Shown here one piece after another: positions 12,209 through 24,838 of a stretch of DNA of 64,000 bases. The stretch spans positions 37,726,785 through 37,790,784 of the forward strand of contig NW_026947502.1 in NCBI RefSeq assembly GCF_034190915.1, read 5' to 3'. A program made the position numbers and the translations under genes. The notes beneath the pieces were generated by a model, which was not told the origin of the DNA, ran no database searches, and was given only the letters and a program-made list of their open reading frames with translations. Numbering within the stretch: the first letter of the stretch is position 1; every line of letters begins with the position of its first letter. Origin of the DNA: Cavia porcellus. Lineage: Eukaryota > Chordata > Mammalia > Rodentia > Caviidae.

Positions 12209-13246
12209 TAATAAGCATTGTAATCCCCTTTTCAATCTTCCTCACGATTCAGAAAATTATATTTGTAACCCCATTGAGACATTATTGGAATCCTGGCAAA
12301 TTAATTCCAACCTACCACCTCCAGTGCAACTCAGGGCAAGAGTAAAGACACCAAGACATATTGCAAGTTAAGGGCAGTCACGGGGTCCTAAGCCCCATTC
12401 AAGTGAGGATGTGTGGACAAAGGCCCAGTTTGAACCAAGGCCCTCCCAGAATTTATTGTCTTGTGAAGAAGGGGTGACTCAAGCATAAATGACAGTGAGA
12501 ACGGTGAGTAACTTGAGCTAGCTAGCTAGGTGGAGAGAAAAGCATCTTTGCAATACTCAAGGAGATAAGCAGAAAGACCAGTCTTCATAGCTTGCCTGAG
12601 CTAGCATATGAAAGAATTTAGGAGGCTGTTGCTTCCGGGTCTGAAATGCAAACTTTTGTACCTCGGAAACGTATAGCCTTTTATTTTGAGGCTTGTACCC
12701 ACTTGACATTCCCAGAGCTGATGGCTCTACTGTCCTGCTGCTCTTGGATCTTTACAGAGAACACTATGAGAGGAAACAGGAGACTGTCAGACTGACTTTA
12801 AAGATTATTATTAGTACATCAGCTGGCCTTATTTGCATTGCTTAGAGCCAACTGAAGAGAGAAGGAAATACCAGAGCCAGCTCTGTATATATCCTAGATG
12901 GAAATAGGACTCCATTTAGCTAATGTTGTTGCAATTGTCCTGCATTCAGGGAGGGGCGCCCACCTCGGCTTTTACATCTCTCCCTTGCTTCTCTTCTTGT
13001 AGCTCCAGCAGGCCTAGTCATGGCTGCGTGGCCTCCAGTCGCCTCCAGGTTATAAAGCCTCTATGACAGACTTTAATGAGAAAAACTACAAGGAATAGAA
13101 TGAGCACTAATTCTATTATAAAAACCAAAAGTGAGCCTTGAGAAGTTGCAGTATCAAAAGAAAAAAAAAAAAAAAAGACTAAGATACCCAGTGCTAATTC
13201 TGTAGTGTTATGAAATAAAATCTAGCAATACCATTATTCTCTGTTC

Positions 13247-13606
13247 AGAGTGATATTAGTCTGTTTTCTTTTGTTTAATTTCAACATGAAGATATGGACA
13301 GCTATTTTGAAGAGGAGAGACACTATGGCAACCATTGTTGTTTCCCTATTGTCTGGTCTTGAAGACCTAAAATGCCTTCATCATCCTGTTCTGATTAGTT
13401 TAGTACTATATTGTTCAGTATGTATTCACTGTGTGTGAAGATGTGGATAATTATTTGGAAAAAACAAGAGACAATACGATAGACAGTGAAGATCTCCAGT
13501 GGTCTTGCTTTGAAATCTGTGTTTCTTAAATTGTTTTCTTATAAACTGTTTTGTTCTGTTTAATTTTATCCTCTTTAAAATAAAAAAAAAATTTAAAAAA
13601 GAAAAT
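13247..13606 (+). mobile_element. LINE-1 3' UTR fragment
   Basis: The same 3' UTR type as at 7780-8330. CTATTTTGAAGAGGAGAGAC followed by ACTATGGCAACCATTGTTG appears near 13300 and a worn copy near 13444. The end is TTTAATTTTATCCTCTTTAAAATA with an A-rich tail to about 13600. No ORF2 sequence is present, so this is a strongly 5'-truncated insertion. Confidence 0.75.
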
Positions 13607-14898
13607 CACAATATTCACATACATGATATAACTGGAAGTAACACAACAGTGTGGTTTTTATAATATCAAGGTACACAGTTCCTTCTGGAGGGGGGAGATG
13701 GATGTGAGTGAGAAGTGGACTTCAAAGGTGTGAGTCTTCTTTATACTTGTGATATGTAGATTTTACTCAGAATTTCACAATGATAGCATCACATATGAAG
13801 GAAATCGTACACTCTGCATCTGGATGTCTGCGTTGAGGCAGGACAGCATCTAGGTTCAGGCAAAGAGCGAAAGTACAAAATCTGGTCTGTGTTCCCCCTC
13901 TTTTCAAGAACAACCATGCCCATCATTCTAAGAATTTAATTTGAATTTTTTCCACAGAATTTCCAGGGGGTGGGGGTTTGAGAAAGACATAGTCTTCAGA
14001 TGAAGTAGTCTAAAAGTAAATCTTTGTTAGAAGGCATTTCTGCTGAGGTCTGATGCTCAGGTACACATGGTGACTGCTTCTCACCTTTCCCTGCTTTGGT
14101 GGAAATCTCACTACTTAGCTGAATAGAAAAGGAAAAAAACAAGATAGAGCGGGTGTAGAGCCTGACCACACTAGGAGAGGGCTAGTCCTTTGGACTTCAA
14201 CTTGCAGTACTGGACACAAACTGTACACAGATGCTTGTGTTATCTAAATCTTACAAGAGCTCAGTTTTGAAAGATGTGTTTTGCTTTAAGGAGTGGTGCA
14301 ATGCTTAGGAACGTCTCTTCCCTTTGCACAAGTTATCCAGGCTAACAGAGCCAGTGGGGGAAGCCAGGGTATGGTCTAGACTCTGGGGCTTTCTTCTGCT
14401 TTTCCATCTTGCCTTCACTGACAACTGATGATAAGATCCAGGTATTTTATCCCCCGTATCTCCAGTTACCCTGTAAACAACAGAATCAGAAGGAAACAGA
14501 AGAAATGGTGCCTGTAGTCTGTTACCAAAACAGTGGGGCTTTGCTTTTTATTTTTCTTAATTTGGTCTTTAAATGGTTGTGGTATAGTAATATGGTTCTC
14601 ATCTTGAGCCATTGAAAATGTAGTTGAGCTCAGTATGGTACTTTGAGGGAAAAAGAATGGCCATGTTTTAAGGAAATAACTGTAGCCTTTCCAGGAGAAA
14701 GCTCTCAGTCATCTCAGGTGCATTATTACACTGTCCAGCGACGCTGGAAACATGAAGTTGCTGTCCATGGCAAGCCTGGTTACGCTGGAAATGGTTTGAT
14801 TACAGGCTGGCTGACTCTCCCATGACATCACCGCCACACAGTATTCTAGGCGTTGCGGGTCATCTTGAGGTGCTCTCTCAAAGCAGAAGAGCGTGTGA

Positions 14899-15198
<300 letters not shown>

Positions 15199-16117
15199 AA
15201 GCTGATAGGAATGGATCCATTTGTTTCTTCTCTCTATCCATTAAGTTAACCATTTTCTGCTGGGAAAGTTTAGGGTTTGGACAAAATATTGGAAAAATCT
15301 ACTCTGAATTTCACTTCTTTGAAGCTTCAGAATGTTGTAGAATTGGCAGTAATTCTACAAACTTCTGTATCTTCTCAAATTCCTTAACTATTACTAAAGG
15401 ATGTGATGGTGAATGGATCATCTTCGCCCCTCAGCACCACCATCTCAACTCTGCCATCGTATTAAAAATCTGTCCCCTTTTGGCTGGTGTCTGAAAATAC
15501 ATAGTTTTAAGATTTTCGGAAGTCTGTAGCTGAGAGCTTTTCTTAACTGGAACTGGTGGCATGCCCCTGTAATCCCAGCACTCAGGAGGCTGAGGAAGGA
15601 GGATCTCTATGAGTTTGAGGCCAACCTGGTTATGCAGTGAACCCAAATTCAACCTGAATTACCTAGTAAGACTCTGTCTTAAAAAAAAAAAGATTACTAT
15701 AGATCTCTAGTTCCAAATCATGATTATCATTTGAATGAAAAGTAATCCTTGTATCTTTGTGCTGTATAACATTAGCCTCATTTTTTGTTTGTGTTTTAAT
15801 GGCATTAAAATTAAATTTGTTAATATATTATTTCATCATTAAAAATTTGTATTTTTCATATAAAATTGAGAAACTATTCCAAAAGCCATTGGTTTACATT
15901 TTTAATTCCAGGATAGGTATTTCAGGATTTGATTTCAATAGGCAAAAACTTTAGTAAATAATCAAAAATGATTTACTGACAAATATATTGATAAGTGGTT
16001 GAAACTAGGTGTAGCTTTCCCAGCTCTGATACACTGTTAGAAGTGCAGAGAAAGTTGAATTCAGCCTTCTTGAGTTTCTTTTTTTATGACAATCTTGTAG
16101 GTGATTCTTATAGTTGA
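15199..16117. other. ARL14EPL 3' UTR and flanking DNA
   Basis: Directly after the stop codon the sequence is non-coding. ATTAAA at about 15797 is the nearest polyadenylation-like hexamer I saw, after a B1 insertion. The transcript end cannot be set from sequence alone. Confidence 0.4.
15545..15692 (+). repeat. B1 SINE, sense
   Basis: ACTGGTGGCATGCCCCTGTA, then ATCCCAGCACTCAGGAGGCT, GAGTTTGAGGCCAACCTGGT and AAGACTCTGTCTTAAAAAAA give a complete 7SL-derived order with a poly(A) tail at about 15680-15691. Confidence 0.93.
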
Positions 16118-16625
16118 ATGTGTATCAGAATCACCTAGAAAACCTTAATGCATAGTTTCTAGCTCACATAGATTTCTAGCTCACAAAACTCAAGAATGTG
16201 CATTTCTGGAACCACGTTAGGGAAAATGGGAAAGGAAGGAAGGGAAAAAGGAAAAAAATACAAGTTAGTTGTGTTACTAATGTCTCTTAGTTCTTTAAAA
16301 AGGAAGGTTCCTGTTAATATCAATTGGGGAATTTTTATGCCCATATCTTGTACTCTGAGTAACTTTTTTTTTTGTACCGGGGATTGAACTCATAACCACA
16401 TGCTTGCAAGGCAGGAGCTTATGCCACTGAGCTAAATCCCCAGCCCCCTGAGTAACTTCTTTAAACATAACAACATACAGTGTATTCACTATTATTTCCT
16501 TAGTATTACATTATGAAATTTTGTTTTACTTTTTTTCCATAAATAAAAAATAATAATTTGCTTTTGTAACAGTTCCCAGGTGATGCTGATGTCAGTGTGG
16601 AAACCACACTTTAAGAATTACTTCC
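16118..16625. mobile_element. MER5A-like hAT relic, interrupted
   Basis: The left part (about 16118-16215) contains TATCAGAATCACCTAGAAAA and AGAATGTGCATTTCTGGAAC. The right part (about 16565-16625) contains CAGTTCCCAGGTGATGCTGA and ACCACACTTTAAGAATTACT. These are the two halves of a MER5A-type non-autonomous Charlie element, parted by about 350 bases that include a purine-rich tract and an ID SINE. Confidence 0.7.
16366..16447 (-). repeat. ID-type SINE, antisense, with 11-bp target duplication
   Basis: T-tail, then GTACCGGGGATTGAACTCAT, GCTTGCAAGGCAGGAGCTTA and CCACTGAGCTAAATCCCCAG. The flanks CTGAGTAACTT at 16355-16365 and 16448-16458 are identical, so this is a clean retroposition event. 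Confidence 0.96.
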
Positions 16626-17534
16626 CTAACTTACAGTAGATAGATAATATAAGGAAATATTTACATAATATAATTTAATAAATTTAAAAAGTAAATAAGA
16701 GCATTTAGTTTCACAACAAATTTGGAATGTTGTAGCCTTTTCAGGGTTTATTGTTCCAACATAAGAACACTTGTTTCTACACAAGCTACTAGTGCCAGGG
16801 AAGCTTTTGACAATGCTGACTTGTGTTTCTTGACCATATGTTTTAAGAGGAAAGTAACAAAAATCCTAAGAAACCCATGCTGTGAGCATAAAACTCCTAT
16901 CCCATGTAGCAAGAGACCTTAGAGTATTTTGCGTTGTATTTCCACAGATTTCAGTGGATTTTCTAGATTCAGCTCACTGTCACGAGCATCCACTGTGAAC
17001 CAGTGTGTGCTCCATGCTAGTTTTAATCACCGCAGCCCTGTGAGGACAATGTGACATGAAATTACTCAAGTCACAGCCTTTTCAATGCTTAGGAGTATTC
17101 AGATCGGAGACCAGAAAAAAGGAAGGAGAGACTTTTTCTGTTGTTATTTGGAGAATATTATTATTTTGTGAATGCATTGCTTTTTAACTTATTTACTTTG
17201 AAATCTAATAAAAACCAAGAGCAACCTCACAGTGCATCTTTCCATTTAGTCAACCCTTGCTAATGTGACGCGGCCCTGTGCCAGGTCCCAGGCTAGGCGC
17301 AGTGAAGAGTTCCCCCGAGGAAATCCACCTGCTTCTGGTCCATAGGGGTTTATGGACTAAAACCAAATTATTTTATTATTGTTGCTTTGATTTTGCTGTA
17401 ACAATTGAGGGAATTTAGATCCTGTGAGTAAAATGTCTTCTGAGGACCTGGAAAATCTGGTAACTCTAGTGCTTTGAACAGTAAGACTAGGTGAGTATTC
17501 TTTTCATGATACTACAAATTTCCTCCACTGACCT
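16626..17534. other. Intergenic DNA, nothing recognised
   Basis: About 0.9 kb of AT-rich sequence between two MER5A-like relics. I see no supported gene or named repeat. Confidence 0.35.
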
Positions 17535-17697
17535 GACCCTAAAATACATCTGGGCTCTTTTGACATTACACATTCCGGAGCCTCCTCCTACACTTTAGGA
17601 ATCCAGGCCTCCAGGACTGAGATCTCAGCATTCATGTTCTTAAACAAGTGTTCTAGGTAAGTTTCATGATCAGATAAGTTTGAGAAACACTACTTTA
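17535..17697. mobile_element. MER5A-like hAT relic
   Basis: The blocks GGAGCCTCCTCCTACACTTT, TCAGCATTCATGTTCTTAAA and TTTGAGAAACACTACTTTA follow the MER5A consensus order. The copy is short and diverged. Confidence 0.65.
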
Positions 17698-18072
17698 TAT
17701 GATCTTTCATCGTTTTTATACTAAAAGACTATTCCTGGGCTATTTTGCATTAAAGTCTCCTTCTTTTCTTTCTCCTCGGTTCTAAGCATTAAAGTAAATC
17801 TGGTTTAAGGTGACCTGGTTTAAAAAATATATTAGTAAATTATGTTAGTAAGTTTTTCAAGAAAAATGAAAGAGAGAACAAAAGGAAATTGCATGATTAC
17901 TAAGCAGACACCACTTATTGCTATGTGGAAGCCTCATAAAACTTATGAAGTGAACTTTTAGAAATCAAGTTGTTTTCATTTTGATCTAATACCAATCCAA
18001 TGCATTTTTACAAGTCCTCTCACATTAAATGATTATTATAAAATTAAGTTTGTATCAACTGTCAGAAATTTA

Positions 18073-18161
18073 TCAAGGCTAGTGATGCAGCTCAATGGCA
18101 CAGCACCTGCCTGACAATTGCAAGGTCCTGAATTGAATTCCTGGTAAAAAAAAAAAAAAAA
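18073..18161 (+). repeat. ID-type SINE, sense, with 9-bp target duplication
   Basis: GGCTAGTGATGCAGCTCAAT (A box), CCTGACAATTGCAAGGTCCT and GAATTGAATTCCTGG (B box), then a poly(A) tail of at least 16. The flanks AGAAATTTA at 18064-18072 and 18162-18170 match exactly. Confidence 0.93.
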
Positions 18162-18170
18162 AGAAATTTA

Positions 18171-19789
18171 TTTTGCAGGTGTCTAGATTTTAATGCTGAA
18201 TGAATAAAGTTCTTTAGCTATTTGAACTAAATTCTAACAAGAAATGCAGCTGTACCATCTGATTACATTAACTGAGGAAATTGTCAGTGTAATAAGATTT
18301 TTTTTTCTACCTGGCTATCTTTCAATGCCAATGATGTGTCTTCATGAATGTGTGCAGAAATTGTAAGGAAAGTAACTTTACAGGACAGTTAGATATAAAC
18401 TAGTGCATACTAGGGTTTGTACTGAAGGACCCTGGGCCACACTATGCAAGGATGTTGAGCTGGAACACTGTATCACATCAGTTTTCATGACAACTTTGTC
18501 TAGACTATAAGAGTTGAAGAATATCTGTAATGGATCCAGTACAATCCATTTGTGCTCCCTTTCTCACTCCACCCACAATATAACTATGTGGATGCACTGC
18601 TTGTACAAATCTTGAGGTGCTAATTCATAAAAAAAATCACTTAATATTTTCCTTTTAGGAATTTATTTACTTGTCTTGAAAGTAAGCAGTGTTTACTTGG
18701 TTATTTTGTGGATGTCACAGATTGCAGTTCTATAATGCTTTGGAAACTTTCAAACATTCACATGTGCAAGGCTTTAGTGCTTGGCCAGACAGGTTATTTG
18801 TTACTTAATGCAAACAGTGCAATTTCATGTGTGGATTCCTCGATTGTCCAACAGTAGCTGATACCTGCTATGTGCTACCCTTAGTTCATATTCTTATGTT
18901 TTTATACCTTTCTTGTCTACTTTCTCTTCTATTAGGCTCCATGTTATCTATAATAGCAGAAGATAGTTCTGAAGTTACTTGGAACAGAAATATATATTCA
19001 TGATCCAGCCCATACAACTTTCCAACTTGTTTCTTCCAGCTTAATATTCTAATCCAGCATAGAAAATTCCTTTTCATATTCTCATATTTCCTAAAATTCT
19101 TCTTCCACAGTATTTTTCTACCATCTGTGCAGAGAAAATGACTATTTCATCATCACTGTCTATGCCTGATACACGACATAGATTTTACTACTCAAGCTGC
19201 CTCCTGCTTAATTAAAAAAACTTTATTTAGTGTTTAGAGTTTGTTGCTGCAGCAAATTAGTCTCCCTTCACTATTATACGATTGTTCCTATCCTTTTTAA
19301 ATTGTCTGGAGCTTGGTCGATGTAGTAAATTCAGAGAGATCACAGGAAGAGTTTTTTGGCAAAGAACATGTTCAAAGATCTGAGTAAGGAAAGATAACAC
19401 ACTCTGGACAGCAGAAGAAGCCCACTGGGTGGAAAGCAGAGCGTAAAGAACTTCCCTAGAGCAGATGGTCAGACCATGTCAGGATTTTAGTCACATTACA
19501 GAATTTATTCTGTGTCCTAAAAATCATAGGAAACCAGTGAACTGCCGTAAGCCATGCTTGTAGTTTTGAAAAACCACACAGGCTGCAGTGAGGAAAATAG
19601 ATAGGAGAACTTTGTAATGGAAGAGATGTGTAGAGAAAGGGAGACAGAAGAGCCAAGACAGCTCCAAGTTTTCTGTTGGTCTTGATTGAAAAATGGGATG
19701 GAGCGTCACTGAGCTATGGAGAGCTGGGAAAGAACCAGGCTTGCAGATACGGTTGCTGGGTCATATAGTTGTTTAATGTTTAGGGTTTT
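18171..19789. other. Intergenic DNA, nothing recognised
   Basis: About 1.6 kb with only short random open frames. No splice-supported exon, RNA gene or repeat could be assigned. Confidence 0.35.
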
Positions 19790-20060
19790 AAAAAAATTTT
19801 TCTTTTATTATTTTGAAGGCGGTAAAATACAACAGAACAAGGCAGAACAAAGCCAGTTGAGACAGTACAGTGAAATTGGTACAGAATGTCACAGCAGGTT
19901 ACCGGGTTAACAGTAATAGGTACCATAGTATATCTTGTTATCTTCATAGTGTTGTTCTTTCAATCAGGTATAGCAAAATCCAATGAAATACAGAACATTG
20001 TAGAACTTATCAAACAGAATATGAAATAGAGTAATACAATTAATCAGAACAAAGCAAAAC
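19790..20060 (-). mobile_element. LINE-1 3' UTR fragment, antisense
   Basis: The reverse complement reads TTGTTCTG...TTTTGCTATACCTGATTG, then AACACTATGAAGATAACAAG, ATATACTATGGTACCTATTA, and ends in CTTCAAAATAATAAAAGAAA. This is the same L1 3' UTR type seen at 7.8-8.3 and 13.2-13.6 kb. Confidence 0.65.
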
Positions 20061-20209
20061 AGTGATAACAATATTTGCCTTCAAAGAGATGGTAGAAGGA
20101 AATCCCTCCTATTTGCTATATTGCATATGGTCAACCTCCCAAGAGATGCTCAGACCTCTGGTTCCATTTGCTAACGGGGGAGGGGAGAAGGTGGGATGTT
20201 TGAGTCTCA

Positions 20210-20351
20210 GCTGCTTACCAGGGAGGCGAGCGGGTTGCTTTCTTTCCCGGAGACCCAAGTTCAAACATGGCACAGATCTCGGGAGATGCTGGCTGGTTCT
20301 CTCCCTGCGGCACCTGCTGCTCACTCGAGCCATGGCTGCTTACCAGGGAGG
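20210..20351. repeat. 17-bp direct repeats around a GC-rich 108-bp segment
   Basis: GCTGCTTACCAGGGAGG occurs at 20210-20226 and again at 20335-20351 with no mismatch. The 108 bases between them are GC-rich and contain several CpGs (GCGAGCGGG, CCCGGAG, CTCGGGAG, CTCGAG), unlike the AT-rich L1 sequence on both sides. I do not recognise the segment. It could be an inserted fragment with a target duplication or the residue of a tandem duplication. Confidence 0.6.
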
Positions 20352-21400
20352 GTATGTTCAGTTTCGTAAGAAACAGTTAGAGTGTTTTCCAGAGTGGCTG
20401 TATTATTTCGCATTCAGCAAGTTATGAGGGATCTGGTTCTTTATAACCTCACTAGCATTTTGAATATCTTTGAAATTGTTTTCAATTATTCTGATAGGTA
20501 TATAGTGATGTCTCATTTTGGCACTAATTTGCATTTCCCTAAGGGTTGATGACGTTAAGCATCTTTTCATGTGTTTATCAGTCATCTGTATGTCAGCCTC
20601 TGTGAACTGTCTCTTCATATCTTTGCTCCGTTTTCTAAGTGGGTCATTTGATGTTTGGTACTGTTTTGTTCTGAGAGTTCTCTATTCTCCTATGAGTTCT
20701 TGATCAGATGCGTGCTCCATAAATATTATCCTCTCAGTCTTTAGGAGTTTTTTCATCTTTCTAATAAGATCTTTCACCTAGACAAAAATTTTATTTCTGA
20801 AGAATCTCAGCTTATAAATTTTTATCTTTTATGGATCATGCTTTTAATTTCACCCCTAAAACCCTTATCTAATCCCTTTGTCCCAGAATTTACTCCTAGG
20901 TTGCCTTCTAAAAGGTGTATGTGGTCCATCTTAAGTTAATTTTAATAAAAGATGAGTTGTAAAATTAGAGGTTTATATTTTATTTATTTATTGCCTATTT
21001 GTTGTTTCAGCACCACTTGTTGAAAGGACTTTTCTGCTGCTTTATAGCTGTATTTTTGTTAAAACTCAGCTGGCCATGCTTGTACATGGCCACACCTGTT
21101 TCTGGATCCTCTACTGTGTGACACTGATCTATGTGTGTGTCCCTCTCCAGTACCACACAGTTCTAATTGTAGGTGTGTAATGTCTTTCAATTAGGTGGAA
21201 TTATTCCTCCCATTTTATTTTTCTTTTTAAAAATTATTTTTAACTGGTCTAGTTTTTTTGACTTTCCATATTCATTTTAAAATGATCTTGTTTGTATCTA
21301 CAAAACAAACATCTTGCTCAAATTTAATTGGAATTGTGTTAAATCAGTATAACAAATTTAAAGAGACATTCTGGGAGCAAACAACCTTCCTTTTTTCTTG
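20352..21400 (-). mobile_element. Old LINE-1 (L1M-like) fragment, antisense
   Basis: The plus strand contains antisense L1 landmarks in order. These are GTGTTTTCCAGAGTGGCTGT, CACTAATTTGCATTTCCCTA, TGAACTGTCTCTTCATATCT, TATTTGTTGTTTCAGCACCA with CTTGTTGAAAGGACTTTTCT, and TACCACACAGTTCTAATTGT. These are the 3' part of ORF2 and its flank. It is too decayed to code. Confidence 0.8.
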
Positions 21401-23132
21401 ATTATAGGCAGGAAGCAGTCAGTGTCCCTTAAGTAAGATTTGACTGTTTTCTTTAGGCTTGATAGAGAGAAATTCTTTTTAGTTTGTTTTCCTCTGAGAA
21501 TGTCTTGATTCCCCTGCATTTCTTTGCTGATATAGAATTCTGAATTGCCTTTTCTTTTCTCTTATCATTTAAAATGTCTTGCCATATCCTTCTAATCTGT
21601 ATTTTATGAAGAGAAACAAGCTGTTATTTGAATTGTTCCATCACCTCACCCTCCTGTCTCACAGGGATTATGCTCTTCCTCTCTAGTTGTTTTAAGCTTC
21701 ATTTCCTTTCCCTTAAGCTTTCAGAAGCTGAGTTATGATGTCCTGGTGTAGTTTTATCCTATTTAGGAGGGGACCTTGTTACAACCCAGCCAGCACAGAG
21801 CTCAGGGTATCAGCTGGGCTTTGGTGGCTGAGGCTGAGGACAGCCTTTTCTGAGGCCCTTGGCTAGAATATAAAAGCTATGGCTAGACATTTTCTGTCTT
21901 TAGTCTGCCCTTTTTAGTCCTTTGATTAGACCAGGATTTTGAAGATGCTGCATCTTTGCCCACAGGCATTTCTGAGTTGCCATCTGCATTATTCAATTTG
22001 CAAATACCCAGAAAATCCCAGGTACTTAGTCCTGCGCCACCCTGCATGTTTACGGTCCCTGGCCAGTTTACCTTCTTCTCTCCACCTTTCAGGGCATCTT
22101 GTATCTACTTTATTTATTACATCTGTGATGTTTAGCTGTACTTAGTGAAAAGAATAAAAAAAAAAGTGTGTCTACCCCATCTTTCCTGAAACGGAAGTCT
22201 CCTGTTAGGCTTTGATGTCAAGGTAAGCCTAGCTTCGTAAAAGGAGTTCGGTCACTTTTTTTTTCTCTTCTGTAGAAGACTCCATTTCAGATGGAATTTT
22301 TCAGTCTTAAATCTTTGTGGGAGCTTGTCAGTGAAACATTAAAACTTAGAGTCTTTGTTGTTTGTTGGGTTTTCTTGCCTTTTTTTTAATACAAAGGTTT
22401 TTAATAATAAATCCATTTAAAATAGTTACATTCAATTTTCTTTTATTCTTATGAAATTTTGGACAGATTGTTCTAGGAAGTAAATATTTGTCCTAAATTT
22501 TTACGAAGCATGTTTAAATTTATGAACATACAGTTGTACAATTTTTTTTATCTTTATCAACTATTTTCCAAAATGTTTAATTACAAGTTATTGAAAGGAT
22601 AATATAAACCATTGATTTCAATATATTCCCCCTTAAGCTGGTTGGAGTTGGATTCTCTTGCCTATAAGCGAGATCCTCTAACTAGTGCAAGTGTCCCCCA
22701 AAAATGCAGAGACATGTAGGTGTAGTTGCAGCAAATCAATTTGCAACGAATTTCCATGAGAAGCATGCTCCTTCTCCTTCTTGACATAAACCTGCAGTGT
22801 GATTTAACAGTAGGTGTTAAAGTACTCCTGCATCTTTTGAAGGCATCTGTAATAAGCTTTCATAGGATTCATAGAATGGTTCAACTGAAATAGATAAGTT
22901 ATCTGGCTTTTGAGGAGTTACTAAAAGAGTCCCAGAGAGAAGAAAGAGATGGAAGTGCAGAGAGAGTGAGGGACGAGGGAATGTTTTTCTTGCATTGGTT
23001 CAGAGTCAGACCCTCATTCTCGTGCCTTGTGGCATTTGCTTAATATGGGGGTCACATTTACAGAATCCCATGCTGGCTTTACAGTTTTATTACAGTTTTA
23101 CTTGGCAGTCCAGTGACGTTAAATAATATCAC
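21401..23132. other. Intergenic DNA, nothing recognised
   Basis: About 1.7 kb with no supported gene. It may hold further decayed L1 or LTR sequence, but I could not assign it. Confidence 0.3.
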
Positions 23133-23144
23133 TTATGTGCTTTT

Positions 23145-23244
23145 TATTTTTATTCATTTTTTTTTTGTTACCAGGGATCAAACTCATGACCTCGTGCTTG
23201 GCCAGCTAGATGCTTATGCTGCTGAGCCAAATCCCCAGACCCAT
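23145..23244 (-). repeat. ID-type SINE, antisense, with 12-bp target duplication
   Basis: T-rich tail, then TTACCAGGGATCAAACTCAT, GTGCTTGGCCAGCTAGATGC and TGCTGAGCCAAATCCCCAG. The flanks TTATGTGCTTTT at 23133-23144 and 23245-23256 are identical. Confidence 0.93.
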
Positions 23245-23619
23245 TTATGTGCTTTTATATAAATTCTTGAAAAATGAGAGTCTTTTGCATTTTGAAAATT
23301 CTAGTAATCCAAGTTCCAAAAAAACTATGTTGAAAAGAAAAATAAAACACATGCATGGTTTTGGCTCCCTCTGCTGGTCATTTGTATGTAGTTTACGTTT
23401 TACTCAGGACAAAACCAAAACAGCTGCTTTTTTAGATAGATTTTTTAAAAAAGATTGCTTGGAGTTGATTACGAGATTGTTTTCTCTTATTGGAATAAAA
23501 TATTTTCTTAAAATTTTATTTGCATGTTAATGTTTTCAAATTTATGACAAACTAATTTTGAAATTAAAACGTAAAGAAACATTTCGCATAATAGAAAATA
23601 TCTCAAGTTAAAAGCTTTA

Positions 23620-23730
23620 AGTTAGCTAGGTGGGTGGCACATGCACGATAACCCCATCTCTCTGGGAGACTGAGTCAGGAGGGTACAAATCTGAGCTCAG
23701 CCTGGTAAGAAACCTGGTGAGATTCTCCCT
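23620..23730 (+). repeat. B1-like SINE, diverged
   Basis: AGCTAGGTGGGTGGCACATG, then CTCTCTGGGAGACTGAGTCA and GAGCTCAGCCTGGTAAGAAA follow 7SL-derived SINE order, with a worn 3' end. Confidence 0.6.
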
Positions 23731-24838
23731 CTGTCATGAGTTTAGCTGAACTGGGAGAGAGCTGAGCTGGCAGGTGTCAGTCTGGCCAGCGCACAAACGG
23801 AGGGAGCCAGCCTTCAGTCATCTCAGAGGTGCAGTCCGGAGGTGAAAACCGAGGCACTGTTCTTCCTAGTCTACCTTTTTCACTGAACTGCATGCCAGTC
23901 AAGAGTCACGTGAATCAGCATATACGGGGACCATCTTACCGTTAAGAAACAGGCTCCAGAGGTTTTCTGCCCCTGTGGTGGGGCAGGGGGAAAAGACGGT
24001 CGGGGAGGGTCGGCGAGGGGAGCTAGGAATCCTGGGTACTCAGTCAGTGTATGGAAAAGTTTCTTTGGGGGTTCCTTAAGAAGGACTCAGCAGGGCTGCT
24101 GGAAAAGACCTCTGCCCAGGGCCACAGACACTGGGAGGCAGAATGCATCCACTGGGAAGATGAATGCCAAGAATCTGAGCAGGAGGCCCTGAGTCCTTCC
24201 TTGAGCTGCCTTCAGAGGCCGCAAGACCCTGGCTGTATACAGAGGCTGGTGCGGGGAAGTAGAGGCCCCACCAAGTTCTGCCAGGTAAAGGTTTTGTAAA
24301 GTCTAAGGTCAAGCCTGAAAAATCACACAGGCATTTAGCCAGAAGCCAGATTCCACCATCATTGGAGTGATTCAGCTGTGCCCTGTTTGTTTGGTTTTTG
24401 CTTTTTGTTTTGTTTTGGTACTAGTTTTAGTCGCTCAGATTTTAAAGTCCCTGGAGAGAGGGTTGGATGGTCTTGGATAGGTCAGAAACCCACATAGACT
24501 CTTGGTCAGACAGCAGAGACTGAGTGAGGGAAAATTCTCCAGATAACATCTGCGGCTGTTCCAAACAACAATGGAGAAGAGAAGCTGGGCAGGTGAACAG
24601 AGCATTTATATATTGCCCGTAGTCTCCTTTCTTAAGAAAGCCTAGCACAAGCAGGTTGTAGGAAAAATGCTTTCTTTGATGTGTTTCTATTGCTGCCCCT
24701 GCCTTCTTCATAGCCAGGCTTCTAGAAGAAATAACTCATTGTTTCCCTTTCTTAGGCAACTACTATGCATTCATTTCTCAACTGCCTTGAGCTGGTCTGG
24801 GCTCTTTTACCTCCAGCTTAACTAAATTGCTTCCCAAC
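23731..24838. other. Intergenic DNA, nothing recognised
   Basis: A moderately GC-rich 1.1 kb. Open frames on both strands at about 24.05-24.31 kb overlap each other and show no family resemblance, so I do not call them genes. Confidence 0.35.

Noticed and set aside
20062..20427. 121-codon plus-strand open frame
   Set aside because: It joins L1 3' UTR, the GC-rich direct-repeat segment and antisense L1; not a plausible protein.
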